Assembly: GCA_024235255.1 (NCBI GenBank)
Contig: JACKMT010000001.1
Location: 62,001-126,000, forward strand
DNA length: 64,000 bases
From: Chromatiaceae bacterium
GTDB taxonomy: Bacteria > Pseudomonadota > Gammaproteobacteria > Chromatiales > Chromatiaceae
Reading direction: 5' to 3'
Below, in pieces: positions 1 through 8,480 of the stretch (position 1 is its first letter; every line of letters starts with the position of its first letter). The translations under genes and the position numbers were made by a program. The notes under the pieces are model-generated. The model made no database searches. It was not told where the DNA came from and was given only the letters and a program-made list of their open reading frames with translations.

Positions 1-1280
1 GTAAAACCAATCCGGTAGCTGTATTTCGTATCCGGCAGGAGACCGCGGTCGACATGACTGCCGCTCGTCTGCGGCATGTCGGCGACGCGTTCAAACTGGT
101 CGGTGTTACCCGGCGCCCGGTAGAGACGGTATGCCGAGGCAGGCCGGCCGCGGGTCCATACCAGCAATGCCGAGTCGTCGGTGGCATCTATGGCGGACAG
201 TTCCGGCGGCGTGTCGGTGAAAAGCGGCTGCTCGGGTGTGAAACCTTGTGCGAGATGATCGAGCATGCTGCGGACTGCGCCAATCTGCGCACCGTTTCGA
301 TAGGCGAAATCGGCGCCGGTATAGCCCCACCAATCCCAGCACCCTTTGGGATTGAACGGGCCCAGACTGGTTGCCACGGTTTGCGGATACAGCACGATGA
401 TCCTGTTGTTATCCGCCCACTGGTTATAACCGGCATAGCGATAAAACTGGTCATTCACCTCGCCGGCATACTGGCGGCAGCCATGAAACGCGATATGCAC
501 GCGGCAGAGCTCGCCGCGGGAGCAGGATGCCGGCAGGTATAGATAACCCTCCCTTGCCAAGCCTACCCGATGGCTGTCACCCTGAGTAAAAGCGCTCTGA
601 TCGAAGGCGAGCAACTCGCCGGCTGGCGCCGCTGCTGCCGGATCGGAGAGCTTTCCATAGATATGCTGCAGCAGCAGTCCGGCGCCGTCGTAATCACAGT
701 CGTTAATGAAAACGCCACCGGTCAGCGAGCATTCAGTGCCGTGATGTTGCGTGATCATCGCATGACCAGCGCCCAGCGTTTTCTGATAAAAGACATGCGC
801 AGACGGAACATAGTGCGTAATGTACGCATAGAGGCTGTCCATAACCGACTGTTTCACAACTCCGTCGTTGTAGCCGGCAAACAGCCAGACCCGGTGCCGG
901 AGAATATTATCCGTAGCAGCGATTAAGCCGTTGGCGGCGGCGGTTTCAGTCTCTACAATTGCCTTTTGCGGGTCGGGTTGTCCCTGCATGCAGGTTCCCA
1001 GCGCGGTAGTGACCCCTTCGGCACCGCAGCGGTAGGGACCGCCGCCGAATATTGCGCTCCCGAGCATAATGTCCGAATGGGCAATGGCAAATTGCAGCGC
1101 CATGTAACCACCTGAGGAGACTCCCGAAGCCGAGGTCTGTGTCAGATCAATGTTAAGCGTGGGAAGCGGTGCTGCCGGAGCAGTGACCGTCGGCAGCAGA
1201 AACAGTAATAATCGGAAGAGCGTGAGAACGTTGTTCCTGAATCCGGTCGATCTACTCATCTTCTCAGTCATACAGTTCAT
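1..1280 (-). CDS. Extracellular polyhydroxyalkanoate depolymerase, 3' end cut by window
   Basis: The product should hydrolyse short-chain polyhydroxyalkanoates outside the cytoplasm. The reading frame is open from 1280 to the window edge, about 426 residues without a stop. After a basic start, residues 18-37 are a hydrophobic signal-like segment. A lipase box G-V-S-S-G lies at residues 53-57, so Ser55 is the likely nucleophile. The motifs Y-N-D-G and A-G-H downstream fit the Asp and His of the triad, and a second conserved block H-G-C-R-Q lies further on. The C-terminal 70 residues after T-D-T-P-P-E look like a fibronectin type III module. The start is uncertain: ATG codons at 1280, 1271 and 1259 are in frame, none with a strong ribosome site. 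Family assignment is by motif recognition. A PHA synthase lies 17 kb away, so storage and depolymerisation are both encoded here. Confidence 0.85.
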   Translation of the reverse strand, partial: MNCMTEKMSRSTGFRNNVLTLFRLLLFLLPTVTAPAAPLPTLNIDLTQTSASGVSSGGYMALQFAIAHSDIMLGSAIFGGGPYRCGAEGVTTALGTCMQGQPDPQKAIVETETAAANGLIAATDNILRHRVWLFAGYNDGVVKQSVMDSLYAYITHYVPSAHVFYQKTLGAGHAMITQHHGTECSLTGGVFINDCDYDGAGLLLQHIYGKLSDPAAAAPAGELLAFDQSAFTQGDSHRVGLAREGYLYLPASCSRGELCRVHIAFHGCRQYAGEVNDQFYRYAGYNQWADNNRIIVLYPQTVATSLGPFNPKGCWDWWGYTGADFAYRNGAQIGAVRSMLDHLAQGFTPEQPLFTDTPPELSAIDATDDSALLVWTRGRPASAYRLYRAPGNTDQFERVADMPQTSGSHVDRGLLPDTKYSYRIGF

Positions 1281-1432
1281 GTCCGTTCTGAATTCGCGCA
1301 CCAGAACCATTTGCCATTGCCATTAAATATTCGGTGGACTAAGAGCAGGGGCCTCGCTGTGTTGGCCTGGAGGTCGCACCTCTCTTCTGGCTGCTGATGT
1401 TCTCGATCCGAAACTGTAACTCATTCAGTCCG

Positions 1433-1621
1433 CTTGGATTTATTATCCAAATCTGGGCCGACGGTTGCGAGAAACTACTGCTCCTTCTGTCGCTGGTGAG
1501 CACGCCGCCGGTATTTCTGGGCGGCAGTTTTTATTCGGTCGAAATGTTGCCCAGAGCCTGGCAAACAGTGACGCCGGTCAATTGCACAGACGATTTGTAT
1601 TTTTACTCAAGAGTATCATAA
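1433..1621 (+). pseudogene. Relic of an ABC-2 type transport permease (C-terminal part)
   Basis: One frame encodes a stretch that closely resembles the C-terminal third of YadH-type ABC-2 permeases: I-W-A-D-G-C-E-K-L, then T-P-P-V-F-L-G-G-S-F-Y-S, then E-M-L-P-R-A-W-Q-T-V-T-P-V-N. In intact relatives this is followed by N-P-x-x-Y and a further membrane segment; here it degenerates straight after P-V-N and stops at 1621. Nothing matching the first membrane helices or the partner ATPase is present upstream. I read it as a decayed remnant at the border between the depolymerase and the polysaccharide cluster. Confidence 0.55.
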
Positions 1622-1706
1622 ATGAGCCGCTTTTTAGATTAAAATTCAGGATCTTGCAGTTACAGGGGAAATACGGTGATTAATTATGGTTGAGGAGAGC
1701 ATGTAG

Positions 1707-2909
1707 GTGAGTGAGGAGCCCCGGAAAAAACAGAAAGAGATATCGCCTCGATTTCGAGTGCTGATGTTTAGTATGTATTTTCCTCCCCAATACAGCGGTG
1801 CAGCCAAGCAAGCTATGTCTCTTGCCAAACACCTCCAGAAGCGGGGTCACTATGTGGAATTCGTCACCATTTGTTGGCCAGGGTTGTTGGAGGATGAAGT
1901 TATTGACGGATTTCGTGTCCACCGCGTTTCTGAAGGTAGGGGGTCAAAACACAAAGAGTTACGTTTGTGGTGGGGGCTTTTGTTGTACGGATGGAGTCGA
2001 AGGAATGATTTCGATATTTTCCACAGCCACGGTGCATACTATGTCAACAGTATCGTAGGGCCAATAGCTAAGCTGCTCGGCTGGAAGAGTCTGGTGAAGG
2101 CAAGCCTTGAACAAAATGATTTACATGGGCTGGGAGTATCCTTGGCTGGCCGTATCCATATGGCTTTTCTGGATCTGGTGGATGCCTATATTGCCATAAG
2201 TAAAAATTTGCAGCGGGAGTTTATTGCTGCGGGTGTCGCTGCTGATCGAATCAACTTGTTGCCGAATGGTGTCGATACGATTCGTTTTCAGCCTTCGACT
2301 ATGGAAGAAAAGCAAGCGCTTAGGAAGGAACTGCACTTACCTGAATCACAACTCATTGTGCTGACAGTTGGAGTATTCGATCGGCGTAAGAATATCCATT
2401 GGCTGGTAGATCAATGGATACAGAATCGCGCATTCTCAACCGATGGGTTGTTGTTGGCAATCGGACCTCAAAGTCGTGATGATCCAGCAGGGAAGTTTAT
2501 TGGTGCATTGAAGCAGATTGCCTCGCGAAACTCGTCAATGGTACGCATACTTGAAGAAGTTAAAGATATCGAGAGATATTACAGAGCTGCGGATATCTTT
2601 ATTCTTCCCTCGAACGGGGAGGGTATGCCAAACGTACTCCTGGAAGCCATGGCATGTGGCCTGCCCGTTATTGCCACCCAAGTCAGCGGAGTGTTGGATT
2701 TGGTGACTGACGGTGAGAATGGCTACACCTATATACCCAATGACGGAGTCGGTCTGCATAAAGCATTACAGGCTATTTTGGATGATCGTGGCGGGGGATT
2801 GGGGCGACATGGTCAGAAATTTGTCGAGAGCAGCTTTGGGCTTAGTCGCTTGGCAGAGAGTTACGAAGCTCTCTACCATAATCTCACTTGTGCTACCAAA
2901 AATGGGTGA
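1707..2909 (+). CDS. Glycosyltransferase family 4
   Basis: A 400-residue GT-B glycosyltransferase, expected to move a sugar from a nucleotide donor onto a cytoplasmic polysaccharide or lipid-linked intermediate. The N-terminal part has the GT4 pattern F-S-M-Y-F-P-P-Q-Y-S-G-A-A (about residues 11-32). The C-terminal half carries L-P-N-G-V-D and the donor-binding block E-G-M-P-N-V-L-L-E-A-M-A-C-G-L-P-V-I-A-T (about residues 305-325). The start is GTG at 1707, chosen because GAGGAGAG lies at 1692-1699, seven bases upstream. It is the first gene of a co-directional cluster with two GT2 enzymes and an asparagine-synthetase-like protein. The DNA here is visibly richer in A and T than the genes on either side. 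The sugar specificity cannot be told from sequence. Confidence 0.9.
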   Translation: MSEEPRKKQKEISPRFRVLMFSMYFPPQYSGAAKQAMSLAKHLQKRGHYVEFVTICWPGLLEDEVIDGFRVHRVSEGRGSKHKELRLWWGLLLYGWSRRNDFDIFHSHGAYYVNSIVGPIAKLLGWKSLVKASLEQNDLHGLGVSLAGRIHMAFLDLVDAYIAISKNLQREFIAAGVAADRINLLPNGVDTIRFQPSTMEEKQALRKELHLPESQLIVLTVGVFDRRKNIHWLVDQWIQNRAFSTDGLLLAIGPQSRDDPAGKFIGALKQIASRNSSMVRILEEVKDIERYYRAADIFILPSNGEGMPNVLLEAMACGLPVIATQVSGVLDLVTDGENGYTYIPNDGVGLHKALQAILDDRGGGLGRHGQKFVESSFGLSRLAESYEALYHNLTCATKNG

Positions 2910-2939
2910 GATGTGTTGTATATACAGGGGTGAAGTAAA

Positions 2940-3944
2940 ATGAACAGGCAAAAAGTTTCAGTAATTCTAACGGTTCTGAACGAAGGCGATGGAATGAAAG
3001 AGCTTCTTGCTCAGATTTTGACACAAACACGCCCCCCGGATGAAGTTGTTGTGGTAGATGGTGGCTCCAGTGATCAAACTATTCCGGTCCTAAATGGCTA
3101 TGCGGTTAGTGATGATCGTCTACGGGTTTATATCGAGCCGGGTGTTAATATTTCCCGAGGGCGCAACATAGCCATTGAAAAGTGCACAGGTTCAATAATC
3201 GCGGTAACAGACGGGGGTTGCCGCCCCGACGCCAATTGGTTGGAAGAACTAATCAAACCGTTGGAAAATGACTCCTCCATTGCTGCTGTTGCGGGGATAT
3301 TTAAAATAGATTATCGAAACTCATTCGAGTTTTTCAGCGGTGCTCTGTGTATGCCGGCGGACTCCGGTGATGCTACTACACGCTTATTTTATGGGCGCAA
3401 CTCGGCTTTCAGGAAAGATGCTTGGAGCGCGGTTGGAGGATACCCCGAATGGCTCTATACCGGAGAAGATACGCTGTTCGCTAAAAGATTTGTACAAAAT
3501 GGATTCTTCGTTTCCTATGCTCCGGATGCGATAGTTGCGTGGCGGCCGAGACCTACATTAAAAAAACTGACAAAAATGTTTTTCCTTTATGGTCGAGGCA
3601 ACGGCAGAATTGAAAATGGAAACCTCAAAGGGTCAATTTATTGGCTGCGATACCATATCGCCTGGTTTTTTCTCTTATTACTGGGCTGTTTTTACAGCTG
3701 GGCTTGGATTGCTGCAATAACCATATTGATCTATCTGTATGTTCAGATGGTCCCGCCGGTATTGCGTGAAATACGTCAGAAAACTAATCTTCTTTCCCGA
3801 GAATTCTGGGTGCCAGTCATCGTTTTTTGCCGAAATATAGCTACGAATGCAGGTTATCTGTTTGGACAATGGGAGTTGAAATCGAAGCCGGATTTTAGGG
3901 CAAATCTTGAGCAGTACCGTAACTATCAGCGCCAACAAACATAA
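2940..3944 (+). CDS. Membrane-associated glycosyltransferase family 2
   Basis: A 334-residue GT-A enzyme. The N-terminal domain starts with V-S-V-I-L-T-V-L-N-E and V-V-V-D-G-G-S-S-D, followed by T-D-G-G in the place of the usual DxD metal site, and Y-T-G-E-D-T-L-F, the acidic motif for acceptor activation. Two hydrophobic helices near residues 235-275 should hold it in the inner membrane, as in enzymes that build undecaprenyl-linked glycans. It begins 30 bases after the GT4 gene and ends 17 bases before the next GT2 gene, so an operon is likely. The acceptor and donor are unknown. Confidence 0.88.
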   Translation: MNRQKVSVILTVLNEGDGMKELLAQILTQTRPPDEVVVVDGGSSDQTIPVLNGYAVSDDRLRVYIEPGVNISRGRNIAIEKCTGSIIAVTDGGCRPDANWLEELIKPLENDSSIAAVAGIFKIDYRNSFEFFSGALCMPADSGDATTRLFYGRNSAFRKDAWSAVGGYPEWLYTGEDTLFAKRFVQNGFFVSYAPDAIVAWRPRPTLKKLTKMFFLYGRGNGRIENGNLKGSIYWLRYHIAWFFLLLLGCFYSWAWIAAITILIYLYVQMVPPVLREIRQKTNLLSREFWVPVIVFCRNIATNAGYLFGQWELKSKPDFRANLEQYRNYQRQQT

Positions 3945-3961
3945 ACGGGTTTTTATCTGCA

Positions 3962-4927
3962 ATGCATCCCCTCGTCAGCGTCGTCATTCCGACCTTCAAT
4001 GCAGCGAGCTTTATAGTAGAAACGATTGATAGTGTTCTCAAACAAACCTATCAGCCTATTGAAATCATCATTGTAGATGATGGTTCTACGGACAATACAC
4101 TTGAGCTTGTCGAGAATAAATATAAAGATGGTGTTATCAGAATTGGTCAAACGAATAGCGGACCGTCAGCGGCAAGAAATAGAGGGATAAACGAATCTTC
4201 CGGAAAGTACATCGCATTTCTGGATGCCGATGACTTGTGGTTGCCAGGTAAAATCGCCAGCCAGGTTGCTGTTATGGAAAAGCATTCTGATGTTGGTTTG
4301 CTATGTGGTGATATGGTGGATTTTAGTGAAAATGGTGAAGAATCACAAAGCCATTTTCAGAAACATGGGCTGGGGGAGAGTTACTTCGGCGACAGCCTAT
4401 TTATCATCGATGCATTTCGAAAAATATATAATAATAATTTTATCTCGACCCCTACAGTGATGGTGCGTCGTTCTTATCTGAACAACACAAAACTTTTTCC
4501 GCTGGAGTTCAGATTTTCGGAAGATTATCTTCTTTGGCTAGATCTGGCTCGAATAAGTGGAGCGGCATATCAGACTAATGTTTATACACGCCGCAGAAAA
4601 CACGCAAAAAATCTTACCAATGACACTGGAATAAACGTACAGATTCGTCCCAAGGTTTTGGATCAGATTAACCGGAACCACGGTGACTATTTGATGCAAT
4701 TAGGTATTGATATAAAACAACGCTATGCGGAAGCTTGGTTTCAAATCGGGTATTATCGCCTCTATAAGTTGGGTCAGTTCAATGTCGCTTCAGATTTTTC
4801 CAAGAGCTTGAAGTACAAGTTGAATTGGCGCAGCTTTTTTTATGCATGCACAAGTGCCGTGGGATTAAGTAGGTTTGCTGTATGGTTGAAGTGGTTTCTT
4901 GGAAGGAGAGGGTGTCATGATGTCTAA
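3962..4927 (+). CDS. Glycosyltransferase family 2
   Basis: A 321-residue GT-A glycosyltransferase. The start V-S-V-V-I-P-T-F-N-A, the nucleotide-binding V-D-D-G-S-T-D-N-T and the metal-binding F-L-D-A-D-D-L-W (near residue 87) are canonical for GT2. Residues R-F-S-E-D-Y-L further on fit the catalytic acidic motif. The C-terminal 80 residues have no membrane span. The gene overlaps the start of the asparagine-synthetase-like gene, which points to translational coupling in the polysaccharide operon. Codon choice is A+T-rich, as in its neighbours. Confidence 0.9.
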   Translation: MHPLVSVVIPTFNAASFIVETIDSVLKQTYQPIEIIIVDDGSTDNTLELVENKYKDGVIRIGQTNSGPSAARNRGINESSGKYIAFLDADDLWLPGKIASQVAVMEKHSDVGLLCGDMVDFSENGEESQSHFQKHGLGESYFGDSLFIIDAFRKIYNNNFISTPTVMVRRSYLNNTKLFPLEFRFSEDYLLWLDLARISGAAYQTNVYTRRRKHAKNLTNDTGINVQIRPKVLDQINRNHGDYLMQLGIDIKQRYAEAWFQIGYYRLYKLGQFNVASDFSKSLKYKLNWRSFFYACTSAVGLSRFAVWLKWFLGRRGCHDV

Positions 4928-6698
4928 AGGGATATCATGTTTGAGTCTTTGCGGGATTTATAAAAAAAATTTAAAGTTGGAGGAGAAAAACAATTTTCGC
5001 CGTATATTGGAGTTGAACAATACTGCAGATCACTCAGACAATTATTTTACGTTTGACAGTGATAACTATCTAATTGTGGGGCGGACTGATCACCTTGAGA
5101 GCACCACCGATCCTGTTGTGACGGGCGGTGCGGTATTGCTCTTTCTACCCGATTCCAATCAGCTCGCAAACGGGAGCGAACTTGCTGATTGGTTTCTGAC
5201 AGAGGTAAGTGGCTTTAATAGTTCATGGGCTGCCTGTTTGATCGATGATAGAAATGATCAGTTATTATTGGCCCGCGATTCCGCCGGTGCGCAAACATTA
5301 TATGCAGGATACATGGACGGTGTATTGGTTTTCACTTCATCGTTGACTCACCTGAAAAATTTGGGTTTCGGCTTGAATTATGATGCGGTAGCCAACCTCT
5401 TGCATTTCCTATACGTTCCGGCTCCACTGACAATGTTTGAAGGTATTACCGCGGTAATGCCAGGTGAATCTGTGCTCTATAACAGCTGCAAACTTTTAGA
5501 CAAAAAAAAAATAAAACCCTTCGAAAAAATATCAGATAATCTCATCGATGTTCCACCTGAAGAGCTCCTTATTCGCTACGAATCCTTGTTAGTAGAGTCC
5601 GCTCAAAAGCACAGCATAAAAACAGGCAAACTGGGATTGTTTCTCTCCGGAGGGAAGGACTCTTCGGTTCTATCCATCGCTGTAAAACTAGCCGGGTTAG
5701 ACAATGTTGAAGCGATAACCCTTGGTTTTTCCGATCGATCCATCGATGAGGGAGAGGATGCAAGGCATGTTACTAAACATTTCGGAATCCCTTTACGCCT
5801 AATGCGGTTTAGCGAAGATGAGTATCTCAGCAAATGGACTGATGTGGTGAATTCACTCGGGCAACCGATGGGTGATTTTGCAGTACTTCCTGTCTATGCG
5901 GCTATCGGAGCACTTGGTGATGAGTTCAAACTGTTCTGGGATGGAACAGGTAGTGATTCGTCTTTTGGAATACCGGCGACTTATCAGGAAGCGTTAGGGT
6001 GGTGGCTTAACAGAAGTGCTCCCTTTCTAAAACGTTTTCCCTGGAATCTGTTCCCTCGCGGGTTTTCATATACCGCGGACAAACTGATTTCAATATTGCA
6101 TGGATATGCGGAAGAGCAGTTCGTATCTTGGAACGGCTGGTCGGGAGAGGAGATTTCATGCCTTACCGGAAGCAAGCCCGATTTCTCCAGCTCTTATTTG
6201 TACCAAATTTATGCAGAATGCAGAACACCAATAGAGCATAAAACTCGCACTTTATGCGAAGTCTGGGAACCGGAAAATGCGTATAGGAAAGTCGTACAGT
6301 CCGCCAACAGTCAGGCATCGGTTGTTCGATTCCCGTTTCTTGACAAACGGTTGACTCAATTCACGCGAAATCTTCCAGAGAGCCAACGATACTTCAATCG
6401 TCAGAATAAGATCCTTATAAGAGCGCTGCTTGCAAAACATCTTCCTGAGCATATTGTGGCCAAGCCTAAGGGCTCATTTATGTTCCCAAAGCAGTATATT
6501 CTGAATGGAAGAAATTTCGAGCTGATTAAGCGGTACTTATCAGACAGTGTAATAAAAAATCATAGATTGGTTGATGCTAAAATCGCCGGGCAATATGTGA
6601 AGGAGTATATGCAGGGGAACAAGAATCTTGAGGACAGAATCTGGATTCTGCTCATGCTGCACACGTGGTTGGAAATAGGGAAGTTGGGCAGAATTTAG
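4917..6698 (+). CDS. Asparagine-synthetase-like ATP-dependent amidotransferase of a polysaccharide cluster
   Basis: A 593-residue protein with the two-domain plan of asparagine synthetase B. The C-terminal half carries the PP-loop L-F-L-S-G-G-K-D-S-S (about residues 241-250) that binds ATP, and P-F-L-D-K-R-L later, as in AsnB. The N-terminal half resembles the glutaminase domain (A-R-D-S-A-G-A-Q-T-L-Y-A-G) but lacks the obligatory Cys at position 2, so ammonia release from glutamine there is unlikely. Relatives of this kind are common in exopolysaccharide clusters, where they may amidate a sugar acid; that role is inference. The start is ATG 4917 (or 4920), because AAGGAGAG at 4902-4909 sits at the right distance. 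An upstream in-frame TTG at 4899 overlaps this ribosome site. The gene overlaps the preceding GT2 by 11 bases. Confidence 0.82.
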   Translation: MMSKGISCLSLCGIYKKNLKLEEKNNFRRILELNNTADHSDNYFTFDSDNYLIVGRTDHLESTTDPVVTGGAVLLFLPDSNQLANGSELADWFLTEVSGFNSSWAACLIDDRNDQLLLARDSAGAQTLYAGYMDGVLVFTSSLTHLKNLGFGLNYDAVANLLHFLYVPAPLTMFEGITAVMPGESVLYNSCKLLDKKKIKPFEKISDNLIDVPPEELLIRYESLLVESAQKHSIKTGKLGLFLSGGKDSSVLSIAVKLAGLDNVEAITLGFSDRSIDEGEDARHVTKHFGIPLRLMRFSEDEYLSKWTDVVNSLGQPMGDFAVLPVYAAIGALGDEFKLFWDGTGSDSSFGIPATYQEALGWWLNRSAPFLKRFPWNLFPRGFSYTADKLISILHGYAEEQFVSWNGWSGEEISCLTGSKPDFSSSYLYQIYAECRTPIEHKTRTLCEVWEPENAYRKVVQSANSQASVVRFPFLDKRLTQFTRNLPESQRYFNRQNKILIRALLAKHLPEHIVAKPKGSFMFPKQYILNGRNFELIKRYLSDSVIKNHRLVDAKIAGQYVKEYMQGNKNLEDRIWILLMLHTWLEIGKLGRI

Positions 6699-7045
6699 CA
6701 AGAAATGAATAAACCGGACTACTCATGAGACTCTGCGCTTGCGCCGCTCCAAGCTGGATAACGGATCCTATCGGAAAGAGTAGGTATTCAATCATTATGC
6801 AAAGTGCAACGGAGCTCAAAACGGCTATGGCTTGGACGAACTTCTTGGAGTAGCAGGAGCTGTCCAGCATTCTGTATCACCTCGATTTCACGCCTGCCAT
6901 CTGATCATAGGTTGCAGGCGCCATCAAGCCAGCACTTGAAAAACGTACCCTGTTACGAGTGGGTCACACCCCAATACATCACGCGCATGATCCATTTTGT
7001 TGTTGGAAAAATTGGTCGCAAAAGCGGCAATCGGAGTGCCCTGGG
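6699..7045. other. Gene-free spacer after the polysaccharide cluster
   Basis: No reading frame here shows family resemblance or a good ribosome site. The stretch separates A+T-rich cluster DNA from G+C-richer chromosome to the right. I see no repeat or obvious terminator in it. Confidence 0.5.
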
Positions 7046-7073
7046 TTCGCAATTGGGAATGATTCGGTATACT
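7046..7073 (+). promoter_or_regulatory. Candidate sigma-70 promoter placing the start site at the Mut7-C start codon
   Basis: TTCGCA at 7046-7051 and TATACT at 7068-7073 are 16 bases apart. Transcription would begin about 7080-7081, at the GTG start codon of the next gene, so the mRNA could be leaderless. There is no purine-rich ribosome site ahead of that codon, in agreement with this reading. Confidence 0.4.
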
Positions 7074-7080
7074 CTCCGCT

Positions 7081-7842
7081 GTGAATACCGATCACCGTGC
7101 CAAATTCCGTTTTTACGAAGAACTCAACGATTTTCTGCCTCCGGAAAAACGCAAGGTTGCGTTCGACTATCCGCTGCGGCGTCGCGCATCGGTTAAGGAT
7201 ATCATCGAGGCGCTGGGCGTGCCGCACACCGAGGTCGAGGTGATACTCGCAAACGGCACTTCGGTGGACTTCGGCTATATCGTGGAAGACGGCGACCGTA
7301 TCAGTGTCTACCCGATGTTCGAGAGTCTCGATATTAGACCGCTGCTGAAACTGCGTGAACTGCCGCTGCGTCAACCGCGATTCGTGCTCGACTGCCACCT
7401 CGGCCGGCTGGCGCGCTATCTGCGCCATCTCGGTTTGGATACGCTCTACCGCAATGATTATGACGACGATCAGCTCGCTGCGATTTCGGCCGGTGAGCAC
7501 CGCATCCTGCTGACGCGCGACCGTGATCTGTTGAAACGCCGCATCGTCAACCACGGCTACTTCGTGCGCAGTCACGATCCACGCAGACAGCTCGACGAAG
7601 TACTTGCACGGTTTGATCTGTATGCCGAGATCAAGCCATTCGGCCGCTGCACTAGATGTAACGGCAGAGTCGCTACGGTTGACAAACACAGTATTCTCGA
7701 TCAACTCGAACCCAAAACGCTGCGCTATTATGACCAATTCTGGCGGTGTGATTCCTGCCACCAGATCTATTGGGAGGGCAGCCATTTCGCAAAAATGCAA
7801 CTGCTGATTGATGAATTGCTACCGCAGAATCGGAGTCGTTGA
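7081..7842 (+). CDS. Mut7-C RNase domain protein with N-terminal ubiquitin-like domain
   Basis: A 253-residue protein. The first 85 residues resemble the ubiquitin/ThiS-like domain that precedes Mut7-C in bacteria (V-E-V-I-L-A-N-G-T-S-V-D-F-G-Y). From F-V-L-D-C-H-L-G-R-L-A-R-Y-L-R (about residue 101) begins the Mut7-C PIN-type nuclease fold, with acidic residues in L-T-R-D-R-D-L-L. It ends with a zinc ribbon: C-T-R-C, then C-D-S-C about 40 residues later. The family is predicted to act on RNA; the substrate in bacteria is not established. The start is GTG at 7081, with no ribosome site but a promoter ending just upstream. It is transcribed alone. Confidence 0.85.
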   Translation: MNTDHRAKFRFYEELNDFLPPEKRKVAFDYPLRRRASVKDIIEALGVPHTEVEVILANGTSVDFGYIVEDGDRISVYPMFESLDIRPLLKLRELPLRQPRFVLDCHLGRLARYLRHLGLDTLYRNDYDDDQLAAISAGEHRILLTRDRDLLKRRIVNHGYFVRSHDPRRQLDEVLARFDLYAEIKPFGRCTRCNGRVATVDKHSILDQLEPKTLRYYDQFWRCDSCHQIYWEGSHFAKMQLLIDELLPQNRSR

Positions 7843-7991
7843 AGCCGGTTACGCAAGAAAGTCACCGATAGAGAACGTCGGATGCCGGGTATTGGGCAGC
7901 GCTATTGTCCGGCTTCAACTCTCAGTTAATGGCGTGTTTGGATGTTTTTAACGCATGCCGACGAGTTGCTGATGCGCAGCACCCGGTCGGC

Positions 7992-8480
7992 CTATTCACC
8001 GAGCGGCTTGCCTTTTATCAACCGAAGATCGGTGACAAGCTCCTGCGGTTGACCGATGGAGATTGCGGCAAAATCGGCGTGCTTTGAGTTCAGCAGGTAG
8101 TTGACCTCGGCTGGCACTACTGCGCTGGGTACCTGCAACACTGCACTGGATAACTGTACTGCCCAATCCGAACCGATTGTCCGCAGCTGTTCCAGCGCGG
8201 TACGATCGCGCCAGTCTACCGGAAGTCGATCGGGTGTTATCCGGTCTATCTTCAGATCTGCCGGGATATCCGCCGGTATCATGAAATAGCACGCGCGCAG
8301 AGGTTCATCCTGCACCAGCATCTCCAGCATCGCGAGAGACTGGCTAGAGGCGGTGTAGACAAGCGGAACACCCTTTCTGTTCCAGCGCCCGCCGAAACGT
8401 CTTGCGCCTTCGCCCGAGAACGCAGTGTCGACGAAGCGTGCGGTTACCAGACGCCAGACGCGCAGCTCAGGCAAAGACAC
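7992..8480 (-). CDS. RES-domain toxin (NAD+ phosphorylase type)
   Basis: A 162-residue RES-domain protein, named for its conserved Arg, Glu and Ser. Visible family signatures are W-R-L-V, G-G-R-W-N-R-K-G-V-P-L-V-Y-T-A-S-S, L-A-M-L-E-M-L-V and V-P-S-A-V-V-P-A-E-V-N. Characterised RES toxins degrade NAD+ and arrest growth; that activity is inferred here. The start is GTG at 8480 and overlaps the end of the antitoxin gene by 14 bases, which gives the usual antitoxin-first order and translational coupling. Length is normal for the family. Confidence 0.9.
   Translation of the reverse strand: MSLPELRVWRLVTARFVDTAFSGEGARRFGGRWNRKGVPLVYTASSQSLAMLEMLVQDEPLRACYFMIPADIPADLKIDRITPDRLPVDWRDRTALEQLRTIGSDWAVQLSSAVLQVPSAVVPAEVNYLLNSKHADFAAISIGQPQELVTDLRLIKGKPLGE

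Noticed and set aside
580..600. Apparent frameshift in the PHA depolymerase gene near an A-run
   Set aside because: A careful reverse-strand re-read, counting all four A residues, gives an unbroken frame from 1280 to the window edge.
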